Positions 1 to 11,000 of a DNA stretch of 64,000 nt are shown here, piece by piece; the stretch's first letter is position 1, and every line of letters begins with the position of its first letter. The translations under genes were made by a program, and so were the position numbers. The notes below the pieces were generated by a model. The model was not told where the DNA came from, made no database searches, and saw only the letters and a list, made by a program, of their open reading frames with translations. The stretch spans positions 248,001 through 312,000 of the forward strand of contig NW_026251723.1 in NCBI RefSeq assembly GCF_025024155.1. Reading direction: 5' to 3'. The DNA comes from Gamsiella multidivaricata (taxonomy: Eukaryota; Mortierellomycota; Mortierellomycetes; Mortierellales; Mortierellaceae).

Positions 1-134
1 TCTTCCTTTCTTCTTCACCCTCCCCCCGATACGACCTTTAACCGTTCAAGCGTCAAGCGTCCAGGACTCAGGACCGCCAACAGCAGCCGATTCCAGAAAA
101 AAAAACTAGCCAGACATATCTCAGCGTATCAGAA

Positions 135-332
135 ATGGACGCCGCCGCCAACACGTACAAACATCATCAGGCACAGCCAGATGACATCCCACTGACTAAG
201 ATCTTGGGCGTTATGGCTCTGTGCTTCAGTTTTATCGGCCTTGTTCTCTATCTTGGTATCCAGTGGATCATTCGCGCCGGCAAGGCAGAGCATGCGGAGA
301 AACAAAGGAATCTGGCCAAGAAGGAGAACTGA
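135..332 (+). CDS. small single-pass membrane protein, 65 aa
   Basis: The ATG at 135 opens a 65-residue intronless frame ending in TGA at 330-332. Residues about 22-47 form one hydrophobic segment (LGVMALCFSFIGLVLYLGIQ and following). It is flanked by a polar, His/Gln-containing N-terminus and a strongly basic, Lys/Glu-rich C-terminal tail ending in KKEN. This looks like a small tail- or signal-anchored membrane protein, possibly of the ER or a mitochondrial membrane, but I recognise no family. The leader 1-134 is pyrimidine-rich with a short A-run before the start, as is usual for genes in this window. It is convergent with the dehydratase gene at 1105-3024. A longer frame overlaps it at 221-622 but lacks protein-like composition. 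Moderately confident that it is a gene; no function assigned. Confidence 0.6.
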   Translation: MDAAANTYKHHQAQPDDIPLTKILGVMALCFSFIGLVLYLGIQWIIRAGKAEHAEKQRNLAKKEN

Positions 333-1104
333 GACTGGAAAGCGCGAGGTCATGTTGTACCTGGAATTCGCCGATCCACCGCTACCAAGGCGCACGGGAG
401 ATACGCCGCTGGATTATACCCTCTCACCACCACAATCTCAGTTTACATCTCCAAAACATAATCCATCTATCCGAACAATGTGCCATTGTTTCTTACATCA
501 ATACCAAAATAATAAGTCTCCTCGCTGTGCAGAGTTCCAAAAAGAGGTTGGACGAGAGAGTTTGCAGCGGTGTACAACAAAATTGTTTCTTCTTGCTGAG
601 CCTAGACAGTTTTATTTTATGATCAATCCATCTCAAATAATAAAAAAAACTTTTGTGTACTCTTAACTACCCGCAGCTGACGTCCCGGGTCTAACACAGT
701 ACACAAAATGAAGACCTCTATCCTGACCTACAGCTTCTCCCCGCCTTCTTGAGAGGAAATTTGGTTCATGGGATGTTTGGGGGACAAAAGTTGGATACGG
801 TGGCCCGCAGGACTTGTTCAGGAAAGAAGAGTATAGCATGGCTCTCCTTGAATGGACGTCAGAGCCATCTGGCAGAGCAGAGTCTGGTGTCTCTCTCTGC
901 CTCTCATTTTTTTTAAGTCCACCATTCCTTCTGTGTTTCTTTGCATTTCGCTCTTTGAAGGCCACATTCTGGCGCAAATGAAGTTATGGGCGAAGTGCGT
1001 TCCAAAATAGAAAGGGTACGTGGACCAAAAGATAGGTAAGTCTTTTTTTTTTTTTTTTAGTAATAAAATATAGGGATTAAAATATATCCTCTAATAATTC
1101 TTCA
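333..1104. other. convergent 3' region
   Basis: Stretch between the stop of the small membrane protein and the stop of the minus-strand dehydratase. It holds an A-rich, polyadenylation-like segment near 634-650 and a run of 18 T at about 1041-1058, probably the 3' ends of the two converging transcripts. Frames in it (for example 663-977 on the minus strand) have no recognisable domain. No RNA gene was seen. Confidence 0.4.
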
Positions 1105-3024
1105 TCAGCCTGGACGAGGCGATCCTGGCTGAGAAGGCTGTGGCGAAGGTGCTGCAGATGTCGCGGTCGAATCTTCAGCGGACATCCGAATCGAATGTGG
1201 ATACAGCGCCCGATGAATATCGCCCCACCATGTCTTCCCATGTTCTCTATACCACTCGACTAGAAGTCATCGGAAAAAAAGAGGTTACAAACGTTGTTAG
1301 CATGAATGTGCATCAGACCCAAGACCGAAAACACAGTTCGTTCAGCTGCAGATACTTACTTGTCTTTGAAATACCATCCTCAAAGACAACTTTGGGTGAC
1401 CATCCGAGGCGGAACAGTTTGGTGGCATCAACAGCGTACCGGCGGTCATTGAACGCTCGATCCTCCACAAAAACGATCCTCTCTACACACGTCCTGCACT
1501 GGCTAAGATGTTGTTCCGCTTCTTCTTGTCTAGATCCAGAAAATGTATGTTGATGACCACAACTCCTTCTCGGCAGTTCGTTCTCTGGTGTCTTGGTTGA
1601 AGATGTGGAGCCATTACATGCCGCCGATGGTGCTGCTGGAAGAACGACCATACGATGGATCAGATCTTGCGCAAGCTCGAGATTACTCATTTCATGACCA
1701 CCTCCGATATTATACACCTCGCCGACCTCTCCACGATGCAGGATCACGTCCAGCGCATCCGCAACGTCGGTCACGTAGAGATAAGTCCTAGAATGTTGGC
1801 CCGATCCATGGATGAAACAGTATCCGCCGCCGCTTATGCTGCGTCGCCTAATATCCCTGTTGATGTCCTTGAGTGCTGTTTTTGGTGTTAGATTGTTTCC
1901 TAGGTGGCTCTTGTGATGACTATCACTCTCATTGCGGGCGCTGTTGAGAAGACTCATAATGAACTTGGGAAAGATCTTTTCAGGATACTGAAAAGGACCA
2001 TAAACGTTGTTGCTGCGGGTGATGATCACAGGTAGCTGGAAGGATTTGTGGTAGGCTTGGACCATGCATTCTGCGGCTGCTTTAGTGGCAGAGTAAGGAT
2101 TGCTCGGAGCTAGTGACGCGTCTTCCTTGGAATCTGGCTATAAATAAAGCAGATGGTGTTACAAATCAGCATCATTATTCGTCTCTAATTCCGAACTGTA
2201 CCAAAAAGAGGAGGCACTGCGTAGACGAAAGACTTACTTGGCCTAACGAAACTTGACCGTAGACTTCATCTGTCGATACATAAATAAACCTTTTTGTCGA
2301 TTCTTTCGCCTGGCCATTGCTGACATCGTTCTGGTGCTGAGAGCCGCTGTACAAAGATGATGTAGGTTGGCAGAACATCGTGCGAGCAGCTTCGAGCATC
2401 ACATGGGCACCGAGGACGTTGTTTCTTGTAAACTCAATGGATTCACCAAAGGACTTGTCCACATGTGTTTGTGCTGCCAGGTGGATGACTGTATCGATCC
2501 TGTATTCTATCATGGCCGATTGTACAGTGTCAAGATCCGTTATATCACCGTGTAGGAACTTGAAGTTGGAATAGGGTCTTTCGGTTCTAATGGCATTCTG
2601 ATCCCGTCCTGTTCCTGTTGTTGTTGCTGAAAAGAACGCCCCTGTTCTTAATGCGGTCCATTCTTGAGTGGATAAAAATGGATGCAGGTTGTTGAGGGAA
2701 CTGCAATAATCCAGTTTATCAATTACTAGAACAAAGTACTCTGGGTAGTTGAGGACCAACTTTCTGACGAGTACAGATCCTCTAGTTTGAAAATGTGAAA
2801 AGAAAGGTATCAGAGGCATTGAAGCTTTTTTTTTTTTTTTCTTTGTATTTTTCTCAAGGCAGTGAAGGTCAACAAGACATCACTCACATGAATCCAGCTC
2901 CTCCAGTGAGAAGGATTCGTTTGGCGAAGGTCTCATCTTGATACTGAGACGTTGTATGGGTAGTGCTGCTCCGTCCGTATAGATCCTTATGAATGTCGTT
3001 TAAGAGTGCATCCTGAGAGTTCAT
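1105..3024 (-). CDS. dTDP-/UDP-glucose 4,6-dehydratase (RmlB-like SDR), 4 exons
   Basis: Exons on the minus strand are 3024-2888, 2781-2238, 2137-1360 and 1259-1105. All phases close, giving 537 aa. Joining exons 1 and 2 creates the Rossmann motif TGGAGFIGS. Next come the dehydratase signature STDEVYG (Asp-Glu pair used in the 4,6-elimination), the SDR catalytic YSATK, RSNNVYGPFQYPEK, and a C-terminal segment ending KTIEWYREHGKTWWGDIH. The family converts a nucleotide-activated glucose to its 4-keto-6-deoxy form, the first committed step to rhamnose-type sugars, in the cytosol. The protein is longer than the usual ~350 aa because of an N-terminal extension and two low-complexity inserts, one after FIMSLLN and one after DLIHRM, plus a Ser/Pro-rich tail. 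Family certain; the nucleotide (dTDP or UDP) cannot be told from sequence alone. Confidence 0.93.
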
Positions 3025-3807
3025 CGCTGGGGCATGGCTGGCGTCCCAGAACAGAGAGTTGAGATTGATTCGAGCGAGTGAGTGATGAGTTGAGGAGAGG
3101 GAGATGTGTTTTCAACAAGGTTCATAATGCATTTTCAAAAAGAATTGCCACATCTTTTTTCGGAATATTGCTAATTTAGTTTTCATCTCTTGTCCCAATG
3201 ACCAAGCTATTTGATAATAGGCATTGAACGCCGATGTGTTTACACGATTGCCATGTTGCCTTCGTGAAAGAGAAGAGACAGTAAAGCAAGGAAATGAACG
3301 CACCCTTCATCACCCATCTATATCCATCGCGATAAAAAGGCACGGTGGCTAACGGAATTTGGTTGCGAAAGGGGGGGTTTTTTTTTTTTTTTTTTTTCAT
3401 CTTCCATGGTCGTAGTTTCAGCCAACGTGCTTTCCAACCGCAGTTAATACTTCTCCATTATGACTTTATGATTTTCTAACTGTATTCCCAGACAATGGAG
3501 CGGACACCGGCTACCCCGAACACCATGACAAGTTCACTTTTACGATTGCAAATGAAACAAAGTATCGTGGGGTGAGACATTTAAAGTTATCAACAGTCAA
3601 TTCTGTTGTGGTCCAAGTTCTAAACATGGCCGCGGTTAGTGTGATGTTGTGAAATGCGCAATAGCTATGGCCCCGCACGTTGTTGTAGCTTCACAGGTTT
3701 GCCATCCACACCAATCACTGCATTTACAGGCCCACGGATCGAATTTGTGTCGCAAACTAGTACCGGTACAGATTTGATTTATTGCAGAATTGATGGCGAC
3801 GTGATCC
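3025..3807. other. intergenic region, promoter side of the dehydratase gene
   Basis: Between two minus-strand genes, so it holds the dehydratase promoter and the 3' end of the stress-protein transcript. A run of about 20 T lies at 3378-3398 (poly-A on the coding strand). Open frames here (3112-3303, 3176-3400, 3636-3881) lack domain-like sequence and cross the T-run. I see no RNA gene or repeat. Confidence 0.35.
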
Positions 3808-5472
3808 CTAGTAGTCTTCGTTCGCAAACGCTTGCTCGTACTTGAGGTTTGCCTCCTTGACGCTTCTCGTCTGCTCAACAAAACGACCTCGCCTTGTCTT
3901 CTTCTTTCCTTTGGACTTTTTGGGTGCTCGCACCACCATTACTGGCACAGACGAATTGTGGACCAAGAAGTTGCTGATCGATCCAAGTAGCAATCTATGA
4001 GGAGACAACATGCAGCAGATTAGAGAAACATTGTCGGATGCAATACATGAACAGGTCAATAGCACATGTAGACCATCTTACCCCTTGATAGCCCCTCGTC
4101 CTCGCGACCCTACGATGACCGTTGACAAGTCATCCAAATCATCGATCTAATTAACGAGAAATGAGGGGGATATGGTCAGTTTAGGGAGATCATTCTACAT
4201 GGCTGTCGACGATGCCTTGAACTAGAGAATATAGCCACAACAACATCATACCATTTCTATCAGAAGCTCTTTAGCGCCCATGGACTTTGTTGCGGCAATA
4301 ATATGGATGACCACTGTAATATCTCTCAGACAAGTGTGCTCCAGTTGCTCGTGAATGTTTTTTGTCAGTTTTTCGGCGTCCTCTCGCATCTCTGCCTGGA
4401 CACCCTTCTTCACGGCCTTGCTAGTATCTACAGAGCATGGGTACACATTACAAAAATAGAAACAAGATAAATATGCTGAGTCAAGATTTCTTAAAAAACC
4501 TCAGCCATGGACAGGGAGAAAAAAATAGGGCATCGGTGTATGCTTACCACTCTTGTCATCCTCAACAATTGTCACTACATTCAGCTCGTCTCCGTTGCGC
4601 AGAATCGTTGTGATCGCCCACTCTGTAGCGTGCCAACTCTCGCCCGACAGATCAGTGGCCACCATATAGTTCTTGCGGCCGCGAGTCGATGTCTTTTGCT
4701 CCTGTTCCTCTCTCCTCTCCATGTGTGTCGAATGGTCGTTTCCAGCATATTTGAGCGTAATGCGAGTCCTGGCTGGGTTCTTAGCAGTCTCAACCAGACA
4801 CGGCAACGCAATATGCGGCTTCATTGGCTCCTGCAATCGCTCTTCTTGTCCTTGGTTTGCGGCAGCAGCAGCAGCAGCAGCAGCAGCTCCTGATCCTGTG
4901 CTTGTTGGGTCCTGATAGAGCTCTCCAGCACCGGCATCGGGAGCTCCGTTTACAGCAATACCAGGCATACTCAATGAGGGTGGCGGTGAGATAGCATCCG
5001 ACGATTTTGCTATGCTTCCCAACTTGGCGTCGCTGTCCAACATTACACTCGGAATAAAATCTGACACGGCATGGACTTCTGGGGATTCTGCGTCCTCCTC
5101 GTTGGAATAGTCCTGGTCGTCATCCTCTTCATCCTCTTCTCGATCTTCCTCCTCTGATGCAGTCTTCAGTTTCATTGTTCCGTCGAGCGCTTCTAGCCTG
5201 GGGTCGAGGTGAGCAGCATCGAAACCGTCGTCTTCGTCGTCTTCGTCTGACTTTTTGTCGCTCTCGTAGGATGCCTCCCCGTCATCGTCGTCGGATGAAG
5301 TTTCCTCCTTCGAGAAGGATTGTTCCTTGGAGGTCTTTTTCTTGTTCTTTTGCGCCTTGTTCTTCTGATAGCTTCGGACAGACGCTGGGGAGAGGGGCAT
5401 CGCCTGGGACGAGTCGTCTTCCTCTGCCGGTGGCGACTGGCTGGTTTTAATGGCGAGGTTGTTGGTGGACAT
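3808..5472 (-). CDS. universal stress protein (UspA family) with long acidic N-terminal region, 4 exons
   Basis: Exons are 5472-4548, 4427-4252, 4146-4082 and 3994-3808; phases close and give 450 aa. The Usp domain is the C-terminal half. It begins at VATDLSGESWHATEWAI and ends at the ATP-binding pattern G-x2-G-x9-G-S (GSRGRGAIKGLLLGS) followed by NFLVHNSSVPVMVVR. That pattern places it in the ATP-binding class of Usp proteins. The first ~250 residues are disordered: Lys-rich, then long Asp/Glu runs, then a 9-Ala tract. The basic C-terminus (KKSKGKKKTRRGR) could be a nuclear signal. The start is taken at MSTNNL; the frame continues upstream to 5664, but that part reads like untranslated leader. 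The gene is divergent from GatB with 244 bp between starts. Domain call confident; biological role unknown. Confidence 0.88.
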
Positions 5473-5716
5473 AGATTTCGACTGTATTGTTTTCAGAAGA
5501 GTTGTTGGTATGGTCGGTATGAGGTGTGAGAGTGAGGAGAATGCGTTGAGTGAATGAATGGGAACGAGCGGAACAGGATAACGAAATGAAGGACAGTTGT
5601 GTCGGCTGGGGGTGAGGTTGTGACTGCAATTGGGAACATGCCACTGGTATGGAAGCAGGTCCACGGCGAACCCGCTTTCTGATCACGGACACCATTCATG
5701 TTGAGGAATCAGGAGA
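5473..5716. promoter_or_regulatory. shared divergent promoter region, Usp / GatB
   Basis: Only 244 bp separate the start codons of the minus-strand stress protein and the plus-strand GatB, so both promoters and leaders must lie here. No TATA-like motif stands out. The call rests on geometry alone. Confidence 0.45.
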
Positions 5717-7854
5717 ATGATGCGCCCACGGATACCACACTCATACCCAACGTTCACGCGATATCCGGGCCGGGCATACTTATTCACTGTGTCGACAACG
5801 TGGACCCGGCACTCGGCAAGGACGGCGCAACTGATTAGTTCGCGTTTCATTTCCACCTCAACAGCAGCACCAACCGTCCAGGAATGGTCCCCACCACCCA
5901 GAAATCTCATTAATAACCGTTGGCAGCCCATAATCGGCCTTGAAGTACACGCTCAGATCAAATCTGCATCCAAACTTTTCTCCGCCTCGAGGAACACTTT
6001 CAATGCGCCGACCAACACCAATGTATCTCTGATCGATGCAGCCTACCCAGGAACCCTGCCTGTGAGTGATAGAAGTGTTTAGGATGGTCTCGAGAGTGCG
6101 GATGAATCTTTTGAGCTAACAGGAGCTTACTGCAACGATAGCGATTGAGCCAGGAATGCGTAGATCTAGCTGTGAAGACATCACTAGCACTCGATGCCCA
6201 CGTATATCCGATCTCTTCGTTTGACCGCAAGCACTACTTTTACCCCGATCTCCCTCAAGGATATCAAATTACACAGCACTATGGTACGCAAGATCACTGC
6301 TTTGGGTCACGGAGTACAATGTCTATGGGGCTTCCCACTTATGCACCAATCTTTGTCCCCTTTGATCGTATAGAACCATTGGCCCAAAATGGGAAGATCG
6401 CGATCTCTGTGCTCGACGGACTGGATTATCCGCTCACTGTGAGGATCGAGCAGTTGCAGCTGGAACAAGACACTGGAAAATCGCTGCATGATATCTATCC
6501 TGGATTGACGCTACTGGACCTTAACCGAGCAGGAACAGGATTAATGGAGATTGTCACCAAACCGGACATGACATCCTCCAAAGAGGCAGGGATCCTGGTT
6601 AAGAAATTGCAAGCATTACTACGGACCGTCAACAGCTCTGATGGAAACATGGATGAGGTACAGACTGAGACACTTCTTGAACAACGCTGCAATTGCTGAA
6701 ATGTTCGCTTGACCCATCAATGATCTTCATCTATATAAATAGGGGTCCATGAGATGTGATGTGAACGTCTCTGTCCACGAGTTGGGGAAACCGTATGGAG
6801 CTCGGTGTGAGCTAAAGAACCTGAACAGCATCAAGTCCGTCATGGATGCCATTGGTTAGTGACGGGAGTTATCTGTGTACTGTATCTTTGTTCTGCATCT
6901 TTTGTTCTATAAAGCTCGTCGTCAAGTCTCTAACGCTATTAGGATATTACAACATCTATAGATGCTGAGGTTGAACGCCAAATATCCTGCTACGAATCCA
7001 ATGCACCTGTCAACCAGGCGACTCGTGGCTTTGATGCCTCCACTGGGAAAACGTTCCACATTCGAAGCAAGGAATCTGCACCTGATTATCGATACATGCC
7101 AGAGCCAGATTTGCCTCGCCTTGTCCTCAGCCCAGATACGATTAAGGCGCTGAAAGATAGCCTGCCGGAGTTACCTGACGCGCGACGGGAACGAATCATG
7201 CGGAACTATCAATTGGGTTTGATCGAAACCAGGACACTCATGGGCGAGGAGGGTATGGTCGAGTACTTTGAAAGCCTTGTATCGACTGGACGCCAGATCA
7301 AGAGTGTCATCAGTTGGTAAGTTCAAGTTGATAGGACAATGTGCGCGCTAATTTACTCTGAGGAGAACGTATCCTAACATAGTGAACCTGTGAAACGCGG
7401 TAGGACTGTTCACGAGCTTTTGGGCAGACTTCATTCGCGTGGGATCGCCTTTAGTCCCACTATCGTCAAGGTTTCCCAACTGGGATCCCTTGTCGACTGC
7501 GTGGATCAAGGTCTCATCTCAGCCAAGATTGGGAAGGCCGTATTGGACATGATGGTCAAAGGCGACTCCCGAGATGCGAATGCAATTGTAGAAGAAAAGG
7601 GCTGGAAGCAGATGGACAACCGAGGCGAGCTGGACGAGCTATGTGATAAGATTTTGACAGAGTACCCGGACAAGGTCAAGGTGGTCCAGAAGGGCAATAT
7701 TGGTGTTCTTGGCTTCTTGGTGGGACAGGTCATAAAGCAGAGCCAAGGACGTGCCAATCCTGTGCTGGTCAATGAGCTGCTGAGAACCAAGGTTGGGCTT
7801 CCTGAAGATACCTCTCCTATTGCAGGCACAGAACACAGGCGAAAGAAGAAGTAA
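5717..7854 (+). CDS. GATB: mitochondrial glutamyl-tRNA(Gln) amidotransferase subunit B, 5 exons
   Basis: Exons are 5717-6061, 6142-6657, 6743-6854, 6962-7316 and 7404-7854; phases close, 592 aa. GatB is the subunit that binds and activates mischarged Glu-tRNA(Gln) so that it becomes Gln-tRNA(Gln) in mitochondria. The first ~70 residues are Arg/Ser/Thr-rich with few acidic residues, consistent with a matrix presequence. The GatB core starts at [10 protein letters not shown] and includes [33 protein letters not shown] and [11 protein letters not shown]. The C-terminal YqeY-like tail contains GKAVLDMM and [13 protein letters not shown]. Yeast calls this gene PET112. The last intron has two in-frame acceptors 21 nt apart; I chose 7402-7403 because it gives ISWTVHELLG. 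The other (7381-7382) replaces that Trp with eight residues, a net gain of seven. Confidence 0.93.
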
Positions 7855-8075
7855 GATTTAGTGGCAAATATAAAAAAAAAATCCTCCCGTGACAAGGCAA
7901 CTCAAAAGGAAGTGGTGCACTTCGTGCCCAGCGTTGCATTCAGCAAGATCACTCTTTTAACCTTCGCGTGCCCGCGACTACCCGCTCCTACACTTTCAAC
8001 ACAAGCATCCAAATGAACGTTCATCATTACCTACCTTCTTTACCCTTCTCTTCATAACAATCGTAAAAAAAAAAA

Positions 8076-11000
8076 ATGGCCGAGACACCTTTTCGGCCGC
8101 TCAATGTCATTGCAGGAGTTGATCCTGCTATGCCAGTGACCTGTGTCAAGTTCGACCCTCACCATGAACTTGTCTGGACCGCAAACGAAAACGTATGCCT
8201 CCACCTATGCATTCGAGGCGTCGTATATGCAGAAACAGAGCTATCGTATTCAATTGTTTTGTTATTTTTGGACATTCTAGGGCTATATATCATCATACTA
8301 TGGAGCAGGACTGCAGCGTTATTCCAGCTACAGAGCCCATAAGGGTTCTGTTCGGCAGATGATGGTAATGGACCGCGGCATTGTCTCAATTGGCAAGGAT
8401 AGCGTACACCTCGCCAACAGACGCGGCCTGGCGAGCTGGAACATTACGTAAGGCTCATTCGACGAAAACACAGCTCAATTGATCAGCAATTGAAGCATGG
8501 ACGCACATATCGTCCATTTCTGATCAAGGCAGCTAGCATTCCTCAATCATATCAATGCTCAACCGAATCAATTTTCAACCAACAGTGATGATAGTGCCCG
8601 CGATCTACACTCAATTGCTCTTATGGGAAATGCCGAGATTGTCGCAGCAGGGCAACAAGATAAGATTCTCACTATTAACCTGATTCGGGGCGTTGTCACT
8701 AAAAAGGTATACGGCCTTTTTCTCGAAGGAATGTAAAATCTTTGATGGTCATATCTGCTGAATCTGACGTCGAATTCAATTGAACTTGCTGTCATTCTAG
8801 GTAGAAACAGATTCGGAGATTGTTGTCATGAAGAAATCGCGCCTTCTTGTCTGTGGATCGACCCGTGGAGACCTTATTCTTCAGGACCCGCGATCGCTGA
8901 GCGTTGAGCATAGGATTCAGGCGCACACTGGAACCATCTCGGATCTGGATGTGTCAGGAAACCTGATTGTCACCTGTGGCTTCTCAGAGAGACAGGGTGC
9001 CTTGATCATTGACCCCTTGGTCAAGGTTTACGATATGAGAACAATGCGCTCATTGGCGCCCATACCGTTCCCGAATGGACCATCGTTCCTAAAGATGCAT
9101 CCAAAGCTGTCAACCACCGTCTGCATTGCCTCGCAAACCGGCCAGTTCCAGATGTGTGATGTCGGAAATCTCACCACCGGGATTCAGTTTTACCAAGTGA
9201 GATGTTGCTCTGGAGCAATTTAGGCAAGGGTAATTATCTCCGCACAATGTCCTTTTACTAACATTTTTAGTATTCCATTTGCTTCCATTTTCTCTATTCA
9301 CTGCAACAAGATCAGCACCTCGAGCTATGTCAACTGCTTCGATATCTCATATAGTGGCGAGATGGTAGCTCTTGGAGACGCAAGCAATGTTGTGCATATG
9401 TGGGGCGATAAACAGGAACCAAAAATGAATCACTTCTCCAACCCAATTGACGCACCGTCCATGCCTCTGCCACCTACTATTACTGTCGGAGACAACGATC
9501 CACTATCCTCGATTGGCATGCCCTACTATCAGGAACAGCTACTGTCAGCATGGCCACCTAAGACGATCTATCCTATCGGAAGAAAACCGCAGCCAATCCC
9601 TTCATCCATTCTCGACAACATGAAAATGATTGATTTTGTGGGCTACGCGCCCAATCCAGGGATCCGCCTCAGAAACCAAGCCCCGTCGCTGCCCAAGGTC
9701 AACTTGCGAGACACGCCAAAGTTTCGCAGCGAGCAGCAAAAGGAGCTTTACTTTGGAAAGAGGAAAGGATCGTTGGTGGCGACATTGGATCATGAGAATG
9801 AACAAGAGGTCGACCTCACAAACAATGTTCTGCCAAAATACTACAAGCGTGTTGAGATCAAGTACAGCAAGTTCGGCGTCGAGGATTTTGATTTCGGGTA
9901 AGGTCTTCTCAACAAGGGTGCAGGATCTATTCCATACTCGAATTTGTGGCCATGAGATATTAACAGGGGCTGTGGTTATAACTTCGTATAGGTTCTATAA
10001 CAAGACACAATTTGGAGGCCTGGAAACGCACATTGCCAACTCCTACTGCAATGCGCTTTTGCAGGTCCTCTTCTTTACCCCATTGCTCAGGACGCTCGCA
10101 AAGGCTCACATCGGTCAGACGTGCCCAAGAGAGAATTGCTTGACCTGCGAATTGGGATTTTTGTTCCGCATGTTAGAAGATTCGAATGGTCAGAACTGTC
10201 AAGCAAGGAACTTTTTACGAGCCTTCAGCACCATTCCGCAAGGTATTTTTGGCAGTGAGAGCAGCAAACGCGTTAGGATCATTGGATATCAAACAAGTGC
10301 TAACGGAGACGACCTTTTATCTCTTGCCTCGATACAGCCTCGGCACTCGGCCTCTTTGAGCCGGATGAGCCGGACACCAAGACTATGTACTCCTCTCTTA
10401 TCCAGAACTTTAACCGGTTTGTGCTGGAGCAACTTCATCAAGAATGTGGATCAGACAGAACAGCAACGATAGCATCTAATCCACATCCGGGATCGGCCCC
10501 GTCACCGATTCAGCAAGTATTTGGGATGAAGACGGCGAATACAAGCACTTGCGGACATTGTGGTCTAGAAGAAGAGCGTATCACGTATCCTTTTGTCCTG
10601 GACCTGACGTGGCCAAAGCCGGTAAAGACCACGTCCAACAGTAGAGATAACAGCGTCGAATCATCTCAGCTTGGTGTCATCACTAATTGATAGTCTCTGC
10701 GAAATGCCTTTTGGAATATAGGTGGCTGCAGCAAATGCTCATCAATCGTCCAAGAACCATCATCAGCACAAGACAAAGGAGTTACAGAATCCGATGTCGT
10801 TCTCGGATATTATGAAGGCATCGCTTTCACGAGAGTCCCATAACCGTGTGTGGTGCTCGCAATGTCAACAGTACCAGCCCACCACCAGTAAAAAGACCCT
10901 TCAGGATCTACCCTTGGTTCTGAGTATCAACACTGCTGTCAACCCGAAGGACCCTAGTTTAGTGACCTCTGGTATATTTCTCGATGAGAATGGGAAGGGA

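Noticed and set aside
5473..5664. Longer N-terminus for the stress protein (start at 5664)
   Set aside because: The 64 extra residues are compositionally odd (Pro/His/Ser-rich, no conservation pattern) and would leave almost no promoter before the divergent GatB start.
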